DNA of 64,000 bases from Melastoma dodecandrum (Eukaryota; Streptophyta; Magnoliopsida; Myrtales; Melastomataceae): the NCBI GenBank assembly GCA_029817715.1, contig JARUPY010000189.1, forward strand, positions 4,402,001-4,466,000, in the 5' to 3' direction. Positions 46,736-60,181 of the stretch are shown here, in pieces. A model generated the notes under the pieces. That model did not search any database, had not been told where the DNA came from, and worked only from the letters and a program-made list of their open reading frames with translations. A program made the position numbers and the translations under genes. How positions within the stretch are numbered: position 1 is the first letter of the stretch; each line of letters starts with the position of its first letter.

Positions 46736-47707
46736 TGTTAGTTTTTTTTTGTAGTTTTTATCGTATTTTTAGTTAAGTTTAGTGTTACGTCAATTTATGT
46801 TATTTTCGTAGGTTTTTAGTTTATTTGAGATGAATAGAGATATACTTTAGTGCCTCTTGAACTTATCTTTATTTGGTGTAGGTAAATGAGGAGATGGGCA
46901 AGTGGAAAAGGAATGAAAGTTGACAGTACAAAAAAGTCACATAATAAAGGAGGATGTAACCTTTCAATTTGATGGAAGCATCCTTGGGAATTTGTTGAGT
47001 GAAGTACACGACAATCTGCAGGAGGGATGCAACCTTCGTCATTCTGTACAAGATCTTGCCCAACTACCAAATTTACTAAATGTTACGATTTGAAGAGAGA
47101 GAGCATAATTAGTAACTCTTTTTATTCCTAGTAGGGTTTTATTTTATTTAATTTTCTTAGACTTATTAATTCTTTTAGAATATTAGGAAATCTTTTAGAT
47201 GGATATTACATATATTTTGTGTTTAACCTAGGAAAATGTGGCTAAAAGTTCCAGAGCTTTCGAAAGGATTTTGATCGACTTTTTCCACATATATCCTGCT
47301 AAAATCAAGACACGATTTTAGTTTATTATTTCTTGTATGGATTACATGTTCTCTTCGATGTTGTTGAATTTGTTTATCAAGAACTAATTTTCTTTTCTAG
47401 GACGCTAGGTTTGCGAGACTTGTCGAACAGATTTTGAACGTGATTTAATCTATTAGAAATCTGATGTTCTTTGATGTGCTTGTGTGTTTATTTTTCTGAA
47501 ATACGATTCGCATCGGATTTTGAATTAACTCAAATTACCATACCATCGAGAGGTGTGAGATTAATTAGGAAAATCAAAGAACATATTAAGAGTAACGGTA
47601 AATAGGGATATCACAATTAATATTAATTAAATTGACTTTTGGGAGTAGATTAATACTAATTATAGATAAGGATATCACAATTAAGATTAATTGAATTGGA
47701 TGGTACG
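46736..47707. other. No gene recognised; imperfect tandem repeat at its end
   Basis: AT-rich, non-coding. At 47605-47705 a unit containing GGATATCACAATTAA and ATTAATTGAATTG with GACTTTTGGG is repeated twice. The left-truncated chromovirus LTR starts immediately after. Confidence 0.55.
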
Positions 47708-48202
47708 ACTTTTGGGCGAAACGACGATGTCCGGCGAAGGAGACTGAAGCGACGAGAAACCAAAGAGGCGATTACGATTTGAAAATTCACGTCTGACAAC
47801 TTGCAGCCCAGGAGTCGCGCCTGCTCCACTACCCTGTTCCACTATCTTTTTCAGATCTTGTCGGGAGGAAATAGTATGTTTTCCTTCCTTATCTTTTGAT
47901 TTTATTTCCTTATCTTTTGATTTTGTTCCTTTGTTGTCTTTCTTTGGGTGGCATATATAGGCCCTCGCATTGTATCCCTTTAGAAGAGCTTACCTTGAAT
48001 TTGAATTAAACCCATAAACTCTTTAAGTCTCTCTTTCTCTTATCACTCGGTGGATTCCGTATGTGGCGAGATTACCCGAGCGTTCATTACACCGGTGGTG
48101 CGTAGCTATATCCGGCTGTGGTGTCGTTCAACCCCGAGTCCAAATACGTGGTGATGTTGTTGTATCCGTACGCAGTCCAGGCAGGGCACGTCCATTCTTT
48201 GG
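47708..48202 (+). mobile_element. Chromovirus 5' LTR, truncated on both sides
   Basis: It matches 50152-50632 of the right LTR but lacks the first 97 bases and the last ~140. TATA-like CATATATAGG is at 47949. At about 48202 it passes directly into pol sequence (YRRFIKDFSTVAAP), so the LTR end, primer site, gag, protease and most of RT are deleted. Confidence 0.85.
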
Positions 48203-48833
48203 TGGTCGACGGCACCATCTATCGGAGATTCATCAAGGATTTCAGCACTGTTGCGGCCCCTATGGCTGAGTGCTTGAAAGGAACGACCTTTGAGTGGTCG
48301 ACGACAGCTCAGTTGAGCCTCGAGCAACTCAAGTCTCGCTTGAGCGAATCACCTATGTTATTCTTCCCGATTTCGACAAGGTATTCGAAGTTGAGTGTGA
48401 TGTTTCTGGAATTGGAATTGGTGGTAAGCTTTTGCAAGAGGGACGACCAATCGCCTACTTTAGTGAGAAGTTGGGAGGTGCTCAACTAAACTACCTTACG
48501 TACAACAAAGAGTTTTACTCGATTATTCGAGCTTTTGAATCAAGGAGCTACTACTTACTACCAATGGAGTTTGTCCTTCACACTGATCATGAAGCGTTGA
48601 AGTACATCAATGGACAGACGAAACTCAATCGGAGACATGCGAAGTGGGTAGAGTTTCTCCAATCCTTCACGTTTGTGTTGAAGCATAAGTCAGGTGTGAA
48701 GAACATTGTAGCAGATGCTTTATCGAGGAAGTCAAATCTAGTGACTAGAATGGAGTCGAAACTCATCGGGTTCAAGATGCTAAAGGAGTTGTACTCGATC
48801 GACATAAACTTTTGGAAAGTATACAAAACATGA
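48203..48833 (+). pseudogene. Chromovirus RT thumb and RNase H remnant
   Basis: YRRFIKDFSTVAAPMAECL (RT thumb region) is followed, after a frame change near 48345, by [60 protein letters not shown] and [18 protein letters not shown], a Ty3/Gypsy RNase H with its DADALSR-type end. The RT palm is absent. Confidence 0.88.
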
Positions 48834-50041
48834 GCGGAGAAGGCCCAGGATCCGTACAACCTGGTGGATGGATTCATATTTCGAGGAGTTAATTGTGCAT
48901 CCCTCGGAGTTCTATTAGAGAGCTGTTGATTCGAGAGGTGCATGGAGGAGGACTTGTAGGCCACTTTGGCGTCCATAAATCTCTCGAGATGCTACAAGAG
49001 CACTTCTATTGGCTAAAGATGGCTAAGGACGTTAGTCAGATGATTCATCGATGCGCTACTTGCTAGCGGGCGAAGAGTCACATCCAACCCCAAGGTTTCT
49101 ACACTTCATTGCCAGTTGCTAATCGACCTTGGGAACACGTGAGCATGGATTTCGTACTCGGATTACCACGCACCCAGCGGGAAAAGGATTCGATCATGGT
49201 GGTCGTGGATCGATTCTCAAAGATGGCTCATTTTATTCCTTGTAGGAAGACAGACTATGCCTCGCACATTGCGAATCTCTACTTTCGGGAAGTTGTACGA
49301 CTACATGTAGTGCCCTCATCGATCATGTCAGATCGAGATGCCAAGTTTTTTAGCTATTTTCTGAAGACCTTATGGCATAAGCTCGGCACGAAGCTCTTGT
49401 TCAACACTAGTTCTCATCCGCAAACTGATGGGCAAACTGAAGTTGTGAACCGAACTATGGGAGGAATCCTACGTATAATGGTGTCCAAACATCAGAGGGA
49501 TTGGGATATCAAGCTTATCCAGGCTGAGTTCGTTGATAATCGAGCTCCACATTCGACAACTCAGGCTTCCCCATTCGAGGAAGTGTATGGGGTTAACCCA
49601 ATGATTCCAGTTGAGCTTTTACCCTTGCCTCGGAAAAGTTTGGTAAACAACAACGCAGTTCATCGAGCTGAAGAGATGTTGAAGTTACACAGAAAGGTTC
49701 ACACCATCATTGAGCAGCAGAATGAGAAGTACCAAACTAAGACTAATCGAGGGCGACAAGAGAAAGACTTTCACCCAGGCGACCTGGTGTGGATTCATCT
49801 GCGAAAAGAGCGATTTCCCGCAAGTCGAAAGAATAAGCTCATGTCAAGAGTTGATGGACCATTTCGCGTTGTTGAAAAGATCAACGATAATGCCTACAAG
49901 ATCGACTTGCTTGGAAAGTATGGCGTCTCGGCAACTTTCAATGTTCAGGATCTTGTACCTTATGAAGATGATGAGGACCACTTAGATTTGAGGACAAATC
50001 TTCTTCAGCAAATGGATAATGATGCGAGATGGATGGGTTAG
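48834..50041 (+). pseudogene. Chromovirus integrase, long intact stretch
   Basis: The zinc-binding part (REVHGGGLVGHFGVHKSLEM, HRCATC) contains stops at 48831 and 49063. From 49109 the frame is open to TAG at 50039. It includes the catalytic residues in SMDFVLGLPR, MSDRDAKFF and HPQTDGQTEVVNR, the GPF-type module SRVDGPFRVVEKINDNAYKI, and a tail ending YEDDEDHLDLRTNLLQQ. No separate chromodomain is evident. The integrase core may encode a foldable protein, but the element lacks everything needed to transpose itself. Confidence 0.88.
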
Positions 50042-50055
50042 GGCGACAAGGGTAG

Positions 50056-52124
<2,069 letters not shown>

Positions 52125-52495
52125 TTACATTATGATGCACCTACAGGCATCCTTGTCTTCAATTTCACAGTCACTTTCATCACTGCCAATCGGAATTGAT
52201 GAAAGCAGTTAGTCACCAGCTTTGTCTAGTAATCAGATTGGTATGACCAATTAGGATAGAACACTCTGGACGAACTTGATTTCGTGGTGGAAAAGTTATA
52301 CCTGGGCTGGAATTCCAGGACCTCGACGAGCTTGTTACCGTTGTGATCGCTCCAGTGCACTTTCCTCCGTGCCTTCTTCCTATCATGTGACTTTCGGCAT
52401 CTCCCAGGTGCAAGCAACGATCTATCCTCTGCTTCGCTGACTCGATTATTGACCTCCTTGGGCTCTCTACCCTTGACAACTCCTCCTGCAGCCAT
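52125..52495 (-). CDS. Small two-exon gene, 83 residues, basic motif and CIIM end
   Basis: Exon 1 is 52495-52302, exon 2 is 52182-52125, intron 52301-52183 (119 nt, GT...AG, donor CAG/GTATAA, acceptor GGCAG). The joined frame is 252 nt with a TAA stop. The protein begins MAAGGVVKGREPKEVNN and has a basic cluster RKKARRKVHWSD followed by NGNKLVEVLEFQPSDES and the end DKDACRCIIM. The (R)RKV.W.D..G..L.EV.EF.PSD pattern with a Cys-rich tail belongs to a family of small uncharacterised plant proteins. CIIM also fits a CaaX prenylation box, an inference. Start chosen at the first ATG in frame; GTG upstream was rejected. It is the only intact host gene model here. Confidence 0.65.
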
Positions 52496-52507
52496 GAGTA
52501 TCTCCAC

Positions 52508-53370
52508 ATCCGTCGTGCATCCCCGTTCTTTTCTTGCTCGAGCTCACAACCTCGGGTTATCGTAGAGAAGGCAGATATGCCCCAATGTCAATGCCCATGC
52601 GAAGGACAAGTAGAAGAATTTAACAAAGAGCAGATGGATGATTCTTTTCCAGACATCATTGGACAAAGGGGCATGGTTTCACCCAAAGGGAGTGAGGATA
52701 TTCTTATGTTTGGATCATGGGATTATAGAGATGGAGACAACATGATGTGTTTGTTGGAAAGGAATTGGAATCGGAATTGGTCCTTCGGATGAAAGCGCGT
52801 TCCACTGTTGGTGGGGATATAAACAACAAAAGAAAGTGCCCAAAATCTAGGGATTACACAAAAGGCAATCTTTAAAAAAAAAAGCATTACCCCCAAAATA
52901 CTGTATGAAATGAAATCGTTATTATTATTTCTAAGTTTGGATAAGGATATGTTTATTCATTAGCAAACGTTTTGAGGTATTCTAATGGAAGGTGAAACCC
53001 CCTGGAGTAAACTACTGTTCATTAGGCTAATACATCGATCTACAGCCAACAAGTGCTAGATACTATCCGGGTCAGAAACGCACCAACTCTCAAGTGGAAG
53101 CCATTTCTCTGTCCAAATCAAGCACTCAGTCACTACTTCCACTAGGTAGAAAGCACATATTCCACTGACCACTTTGAGCGGAAAAGAGTTGTGGGCTACA
53201 ACCAAAATATCCCACGCCAGGATTACCAAGAAGTTTACTTAAAACTGTAGAGTCTCCATAGGATTACCATCTTTAAACACAATCAAGATGCAGACATACA
53301 TCACTCACTGAACAAGTGCGCCAACTACCCAAGCTCAAATCTCAGTTGCAAAACATTTGCGAAAGTTAAA
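52508..53370. other. No gene recognised
   Basis: This lies between two minus-strand host-like loci and probably includes the promoter of the small gene. The 71-codon ORF at 52577-52792 shows no recognisable family. Confidence 0.5.
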
Positions 53371-54592
53371 GACAAAAACGATGGCATTTGCCGTGCTCAC
53401 AATCTCTGGCCACAAATCAGCACACACCTTTCCAGTGGGGCCAGTGATAGTGGAACCTATCAGACAACAGCAGGTGTCGGAGTCATCGCCAAACAGAAAG
53501 AAATCGACAGTTGAAAATTGTCACCACAAATGGAAATGAAAATGGCATTAGAATGCATAGGGGAATAATCTAAACTAAGCTTCTCTTCCCTCTGCATTGA
53601 GAAAGAAATGCCAGATAAAAATACCATCATGACTATCTCTAACAAAGAGTCAGATTTACCTTTCATCTCTCCCTTTAGATTCACGATCACACAAACATTA
53701 AAGCATTATCTGACGTTGAAGAAAACAACACAAAGTAAGCAAAGCGAACTTGGAATGCCGAATTCTGAAAGCCAAAACTACACCATCTATGAGCAATGAA
53801 GAATTCTAACCATAACACATACAAAACCGAGAAAAGTAGACTTAGTTTTCTCAAATGACACATGAGAATGACAGCAACTGGGAATGGGTACGAGGATACA
53901 CAGTATCACATCCGTAATCCTTTTACTAAATGAATTCAGTAAAAGTGACAAACTGGAATAGTCATAAACAATGCAAGAAACACAACTCCAGGAAGAATGA
54001 TCCTAATGGCACAGCATGATAGTGAATAAATATGATGGGCCCAAATGGAGCAGAAGGTACCATTAATAAGGCAAGGACATCTGTAACGAAGGACTCTGAT
54101 TGGTTTCCCAGACACGTAACTGCTAATCAAGGCCGATACCTGACCAACGTCTGGTTTAACATGTAAGAAAAATTATTCAATGGCTGCATTTAAAAACACA
54201 GGCAAACAAACCTTCGAAGTACATGAAGACGCCATCCTTTCTACACCAAGGCTTCCGCTGCCTGACGATAATGGCAGGCTTGGCCTTCTTCCTGAGATCA
54301 GGCTTGCCCATCTTGACGGTGGCCATGACCATGTCACACCCACACAGGCCAACGGCAAGCGGTTCAGCTGATCCCCTTCACCAAAATGATGTAGAGGTTC
54401 TTGGCACCGATGTTGTCGGCGCTGTTGATAGTCGCAGCCATCGGCAGACCCAGCGACATCCTGAACTTGTTTCCAGCCGTTCCTCCTCGCCCTTAGAACA
54501 AGAAAACAAAACATCAGCATCGTCATCATTCCAACTGTATTATCAAGAACAAAGGAAAATATGCAAGAACAGGATTAACCTCGCTTCGACAT
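53371..54592 (-). pseudogene. RPL23: Ribosomal protein L23 (uL14) pseudogene, four exons with introns
   Basis: Exon 1 (54592-54580) encodes MSKRG. Exon 2 (54491-54212) encodes [20 protein letters not shown] and the cytosolic uL14 core but has a 7-nt deletion after VKGI and a 2-nt insertion at CVG..MVMAT, leaving 280 nt. Exon 3 (53709-53660) has an insertion of about 8 nt before VIVNLKGEMKG. Exon 4 (53456-53371) reads [18 protein letters not shown] and ANAIV but has lost the stop codon. Splice sites are kept (CGAG/GTTAAT, CTAAG, AAG/GTTTGT, GTCAG, AAAG/GTAAAT, GATAG). Intron retention means DNA-level duplication, not retroposition. CTAGGGTT at 54626 is a telo-box-like promoter remnant. Confidence 0.9.
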
Positions 54593-54727
54593 TGTCGTTG
54601 ATCTTGTCCCCAGCGGTGGGTTGTTCTAGGGTTGTGGCAGTTTTTCTCTTTGGGGCCTCACTCTAATCTGTAATGCATCATTGTCCCCGGGAATAATATT
54701 ACCAAAAAGCCCCTGTTTCCTTTCTTG

Positions 54728-54960
54728 AAGGATATTTGCCGTTTACAATCAAACGTTTTAAAATTCATTTTTCCCGTTATGAACCGGCTATTATTAATAG
54801 TGAATTCGATTGAAGCTCCTATTCTAAACAACGAGTTCACGAAGATATGGAGCTACGAGTTCAAGGCAACTGCAAAGACCTCGTTGTTTTCGGCAACGAG
54901 TTATTGCACTTCGAGCATTTCTAAAGAACTCGTCTTTAGAAGCCATAAGTTTTCAAAGTA
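54728..54960 (+). repeat. Diverged long inverted repeat, left side of young element
   Basis: CCGTTTACAATCAAACGTTT (from about 54736) and later GTTTTCGGCAACGAGTT (54887) with CGAGCATTTCTAAAGA reappear as reverse complement, in the same order and spacing, at 61011-60800. An older element with inverted ends, or a fold-back element, was probably split by the chromovirus insertion. Confidence 0.65.
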
Positions 54961-55178
54961 TCCGATGAACTCATTGTTTGTAATAGCTAGTTTGATCAGC
55001 GACTATATAAGGAACATTTTTCATTTCTCTTTAAGGTTGATGAACTCGTGGTTAGAAATCCTTAAAAGCTACTTCTCTAGATCATGCAAAATTATTTTGC
55101 CTTAAATCCAACCCATCCCTCCCAGTCTCCCCTTCAGTCATCCTCGCGGCCATCGTCTCCCATTTCACCGTCCTCTCG

Positions 55179-55183
55179 GCGGA
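55179..55183. other. Target site duplication GCGGA, left
   Basis: GCGGA precedes the TGATG start of the 5' LTR and is repeated exactly at 60591-60595 after the 3' LTR. Confidence 0.92.
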
Positions 55184-55594
55184 TGATGCGGAAGAAAGAC
55201 GCGAGAAGCGGAAGTAATAAAAAGAAGAGGAAGGTGGGCTCGGGTCAAGGGAAGCAGGGCCGGGCAAGGATGGATCGTGGATGGGCTAAGTGGGAGGAAG
55301 GCCGCAGCCTCTAGTGAAGACCCAAGCCCGCAAGGTAGTTAGTCAGTTAGAGGGGGAAAGGTAGAATTCTCTGTAAATAGGAGGGGGGGAGCGAGTACAG
55401 GATGTCGTCGTTGTTTTGTGTCAGAATTGGTTAAGGAGAGAGAGAGACGAGTGGGTGTGCTTGTGCTCTCGGTGGTTGGTTGTTCTTATCGTTCTGGAGG
55501 AAGAAATGGAGGAATCGGATTGATCAGAGTGTCCTGGTGTGTTTCTGGGTTGGTAAGGAAGACGGTGTGTGGCAGAAGAGGAAGTCACGCACCA
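55184..55594 (+). mobile_element. 5' LTR of intact-length Reina-like chromovirus (411 bp)
   Basis: It begins TGATGCGGAAG and ends CACGCACCA. It differs from the 3' LTR by one substitution (GGATGGG versus GGACGGG) and one A in GGTTAAGG. The short LTR length and 5.4-kb total fit the Reina clade. Confidence 0.95.
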
Positions 55595-55596
55595 AG

Positions 55597-55607
55597 GGTA
55601 TCAGAGC
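55597..55607 (+). other. Primer-binding site, tRNA-iMet type
   Basis: GGTATCAGAGC lies two bases after the LTR and matches the initiator-tRNA primer site used by most chromoviruses (TGGTATCAGAGC) apart from its first base. Confidence 0.88.
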
Positions 55608-55623
55608 TTGGAGGCCGACGACC

Positions 55624-57915
55624 ATGGCGGAGACGAGGTTGTCGGAGTTGCGGAAGGATCAGGAAGCCACCAACGCCCTCGTCAATGGGCTGGTGGAGCG
55701 GATGGAAGTGGTCACAAAGCAAATGAAGGATATGCAAGCACAGTCGGAATTAAAGTGGGAGATGATGCATAACCAGATGGTCTCTCTGACCAAGTCGGTG
55801 CAAGAAGGCAGGCGAGGGGAGATGGGGTCGGAATCGTCTCGAGCAGGAGGTCCTTGGAACAGGCATGAGGCTGCTGAGGAGACTATACCACGAGCTCTGC
55901 CTGGCTTTGTGATGCCCAAGGTCGAGTTCCCGGAGTTCGACGGCAACAACTTGGATGACTGGCTCTACAAATGCCAGAGGTATTTCGAAATAGAAGGAGT
56001 ACCGGACGACAAAAGGGTGAAGGTGGCGTCGCTCTACCTGTTTGGAGGAGCCCTGCAGTGGCATTATACGTTTGTGAGAAACAGGGGACCGCTCGAGCCG
56101 CTATCTTGGGGAGAGTATGTGAATGCAATCACTAAAAGGTTCGGACGCGAGGTCTTCGAGGACCCCATGGGTAGGATGAAAAATCTTAAGCAAGAGGGAG
56201 CGTACAGCAACTTATATTCATATATGGAGGAGTTTGATGCTTGTCTACGTAAGGTTCTTGAGAAGATAGACCTTCCGGTGGATTTTCAGGTTAGCTTGTT
56301 TATTAATGGGCTGAAGGAGGAGTATCGGAGCACCCTGTGGTTATTGCATCCCTCGGATTTGCTTAGTGCACAAGCTAGTGCGCGTATTTTAACTAATGAT
56401 CAACCCCCGGTGGGAGGAGATACCACACCTTCGCGGCTGAAGGTATGGAGCAGAGGACCAGGATACACTCAAGGAGCCCCTGGCAACTCAGCAAGGAGCA
56501 TAGAAGCTCCTCCATTCAGGAGCTCGATGGCTGGAAATGGAGGGTACAAGACAACGGAGAACAGGGGAGGACCGTCCCCTGTGATTAGGAGGCGGCTTAG
56601 TCAAGAAGAAATAGCTGATCGGAGGCAGAAAGGGTTATGCTTCGGGTGCAATGAGCCATTTACCCGGGACCATCGTTGCTCTAAGAGGCAATTTTTCTCA
56701 TTAATCGTTGATGTGGATGAAGGGGAGGAAGATGCTTCCTGTCAGGTGGTTGACAGTTTGGAAGAACTTCCCGTCACATTGCACGCCTTGAAGGGAGAAG
56801 AAGGACTGAGAAAGGTAAAAACCATGCAGGTTGCTGGTAACTATAAGGGGCGGATTCTGCAGGTCTTGATCGACTCCGGTAGCACCCACAATTTTATCGA
56901 TGTGGGGGTGGTGAAGGGGTTAGGCATTCAGACAACAAACATTTCTCCTGTGAGGGTTACAGTAGCGGATGGAGGGACCATTCACAGCTGTAGGTCTTTG
57001 AACTTGTTTTCCTGGGAGATGCAGGGACAGGCATTCACTGCAGACTTCCTCATTATTCCTTTGGTGGGGTGCGAGATGGTCTTGGGGGTCAAGTGGTTGG
57101 CCAATCTGGGAGATATAACTTGGAACTTTCAGTCATCTTTGATGAGTTTCCAAGGGCCAAGTGGTAAGGTTACTTTGCAAGGTGACGGGGGCGGTTCCAA
57201 TAAAAAATTATGGAGGCTGGTGGAGGGCAAGAACTTAGCCAAAGAAATAGCGCCCCAACTCAGTGTTATCTACATTGGCCCTGATAAATCGAATGCAACA
57301 AGCTCCTTCTATCAATTGACCACATCAGGGAACGAACAACCAGAAATTGAAGCAGTATTGGCTGACTTTTCAGAGGTGTTCAAGGATCCCAGCGGGTTGC
57401 CTCCCTTTCGCGGTCATGAGCACTCCATTGTCCTTAAGGAGGGAGTCCAGAGTATCCACGTCCGTCCTTACCGATATTCTGCAGCCCAGAAGAGCATAAT
57501 TGAAAGAATGGTGGGGGAACTGTTGGATAGCAAGGTCATACAGCCTAGCAGGAGCGCCTTTTCTTCTCCAGTGGTTCTAGTAAAAAAGAAGGACGGTACT
57601 TGGCGCATGTGTGTGGACTACAGGCAACTCAATCAACAAACGGTGAAAGATAAGTACCCGATACCCGTGATCGAGGAGCTATTGGACGAGCTGAATGGAG
57701 CCATCATATTTTCCAAGATTGATTTGCGGGCGGGTTACCACCAGATTCGGATGGAGCCAGCCGACGTACATAAGACGGCTTTTCGCACCCACGACGGCCA
57801 TTACGAGTTCCTTGTCATGCCTTTTGGTCTTACTAACGCCCCCTCCACGTTTCAAGGGCTGATGAACACTCTATTTCGGCCATACTTGCGAAGGTATGTC
57901 TTAGTCTTTTTTTGA
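55624..57915 (+). pseudogene. Chromovirus gag-protease-RT, ends in a frameshift
   Basis: The ATG at 55624 ([11 protein letters not shown]) opens a 763-codon frame. It contains a coiled-coil N-terminus; gag core ([20 protein letters not shown], about residues 95-290); a zinc knuckle [15 protein letters not shown] near residue 338; protease active site [12 protein letters not shown] near 415; and RT from about 590 with [20 protein letters not shown] and [15 protein letters not shown]. The frame ends at TGA (57913-57915) inside the catalytic box because the run at 57907-57913 has seven T. The two catalytic aspartates are encoded immediately downstream in another frame. The upstream extension from 55480 lies in the LTR and was not used. 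Confidence 0.93.
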
Positions 57916-59782
57916 CGATATTCTCATCTATAGCAAAACTACAGAGGAACATTTGCAGCATTTGCGAACAGTCTTGCGTGTACTCCGGCAGAACACACTA
58001 TACGCCAAGCGTTCCAAATGTGCCTTCGGAAGCTCACAAGTGGAATATTTGGGGCATTACATCAACAAGGAAGGGGTGTCCACCGATCCTAAAAAGATTC
58101 AGGCAGTGTTTGAGTGGCCTGTTCCCGCGAATGTGAAGCAGTTACGTGGATTTCTTGGCCTCAGTGGGTATTACCGCCGCTTTATTAAGGGATACGGGGT
58201 GGTCAGTAGACCCTTGACAAATCTCTTAAAAAAGGACTCCTTCCAATGGAATCCAGAGGCTCAGGCTGCTTTCGAAAGGCTTAAAATGCTGCTGACCACT
58301 GCACCGATACTCAGTCTTCCTGATTTCTCTCTTGAATTTGTGGTGGAGACGGATGCATGCGACTCAGGAATCGGTGCTGTCCTGATGCAGAATCAGCGCC
58401 CAATTGCGTATATCAGCAAGGCATTATCCAACCAGCACAAGGCACTTTCTGTCTATGAGAAAGAGCTTTACTCTATCGTGTATGCCGTCAAGAAATGGCA
58501 TCACTATCTAACCGGGCGTCACTTCGTCATCATGAGCGATCATCGAAGTCTTAAGTTTCTCTTGGAACAAAGACTGCACACGGAGAGCCAATTCAAGTGG
58601 TTATCGAAGCTCATGGGGTACGATTACGAAATTACATACAAAAAGGGCAAGGATAACACGGCGGCGGACTCGTTATCTAGAGTGCAGGGGGCGGCATTGT
58701 TGGCCATGGCCATACAAGAACAGCAACCTACGTTGCTTGAAGAAATCAAAGGTACATGGGAGCAGGATCCTGAACTGAAGAAATTGTTACTTGATGTGCA
58801 GCAGGGAACGTCCACTTTGCGAAATTTTATGTGGCATCAAGAATTGCTCAAAAAAGGCAATCGTTTGGTGGTGGGGAAGGATGTAGCAGTCCGCAACCGA
58901 ATCATCGCAGCCTTTCACAATAGCTCAATGGGGGGTCATTCCGGGGTATTGGCCACTACCAAGCGAATCACCGGATTGTTTTTCTGGAGGGGGATGCACA
59001 AGGATATAAGGAACTACATTCGCATGTGCGAGGTGTGCCTCCGATGCAAGTACGACAATGCGGCTTCTCCGGGGTTATTGCAGCCCCTGTCGATTCCAGC
59101 TGGAGCATGGCAGGAAATCTCTATGGATTTCATCGAAGGCCTCCCTAAATCACAGAGCAAGGATGTCATTTTGGTGGTAGTAGATCGGCTGACCAAGTAT
59201 AGCCATTTTATGGGACTGTCGCATCCTTATTCAGCCCCGACTGTAGCTCAAGCCTTCTTAGACCACGTCTTCAAACTGCACGGACTGCCGGTAACCATTG
59301 TAAGCGATCGCGACGCAGTCTTCCTTAGCAAGTTTTGGCAGAATCTTTTCAAGTTACAAGGGGTTGAGTTACACCTTTCATCTGCCTATCATCCTCAAAC
59401 GGACGGCCAAACAGAAGTGGTGAACCGCTGCCTCGAAACTTACCTCCGCTGTATGACGGGAGATTGTCCGAGGGATTGGTACAAGTGGCTGTCCTTAGCC
59501 GAGTGGTGGTATAACACCTCCTACCATTCGGCAATCCAGCTGACCCCGTTCGAGGCATTGTACGGGTATCCTCTTCCTGTGCACCTCCCTTATTTAGGCA
59601 ACGACAATGCAGTGGCGGCGGTGGATGGTATCCTACGGGATAGGGAAGCGATGCTGAGGGTTCTCCGATTCAATCTGGATCGTGCACAACACAGGATGAA
59701 GCAATTGGCCGATAGACATCGGTCGGAGAGGGAGTTTCAGATTGGTGACTTGGTCTTTGTTAAACTTCAAGCTTATCGGTAA
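57914..59782 (+). pseudogene. Chromovirus RT end, RNase H and integrase
   Basis: From 57914 the frame opens with the catalytic DDILIYS and continues through RT thumb (YLGHYINKEGVSTDP, LRGFLGLSGYYRRFI), RNase H (FVVETDACDSGIGAVLMQ, VYEKELYSIVYAV, NTAADSLSRV) and integrase. The integrase zinc domain reads SSMGGHSGVLATTKRI..CEVCLRC, and the triad is in SMDFIEGLPK, VSDRDAVFL and HPQTDGQTEVVNR. It ends at an in-frame TAA (59780-59782) after KLQAYR, a position where related integrases read through. Apart from these two interruptions no damage is seen. Confidence 0.93.
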
Positions 59783-60181
59783 AACAGTGTTGCCCGGCGA
59801 GCTGCGCATAAACTGGCCCCTCTGTACTATGGCCCCTATAAGGTGGTGGACAAGATAGGCAAGTCGGCATACAGGCTTCAGCTACCGGCCGGATCCACAA
59901 TTCATCCCACATTCCATGTTTCGAAGCTAAGGGGGGGAGTTTCTGACGTTTCTCGAGTGTCCCAGACCCTGCCAACATTCTGTGCAGGCCCTTCCCCTGT
60001 TCCTATCGCCATTCTGGCGAGGAAGATGGTCAAAAGGGGGTTGCGAGCTGCTACTATGGTTTTAGTCCAATGGTCATCTGGACCTGAAGAAGAGGCTACG
60101 TGGGAGTTTTTATACGATTTGGAACAGCGTTACCCTCATAGCACCCTTGAGGACAAGTGTGCTCTTAGGGGGATGGATTGA
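59783..60181 (+). pseudogene. Chromovirus integrase C-terminus and chromodomain
   Basis: In the same frame as the preceding segment, past the TAA, this reads AHKLAPLYYGPYKVVDKIG and AYRLQLPAGSTIHPTFHVSK (GPY/F module). A chromodomain-like end follows: AILARKMVKRGL, VLVQWSSGPEEEATWEF and LEDKCALRGMD, stopping with TGA at the 3' LTR start. Chromodomains of this kind direct integration to marked chromatin in chromoviruses. Confidence 0.9.
60162..60178 (+). other. Polypurine tract of the young chromovirus
   Basis: TTAGGGGGATGGAT ends directly at the 3' LTR start TGATG and overlaps the last codons of pol. Purine content and position fit a plus-strand primer. Confidence 0.8.

Noticed and set aside
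52577..52792. 71-codon plus-strand ORF
   Set aside because: No recognisable family, no splice context; lies in the probable promoter of the small minus-strand gene.
54173..54529. 118-codon minus-strand ORF as an independent gene
   Set aside because: It is the shifted frame of RPL23 exon 2 created by the 7-nt deletion, running on into an intron.
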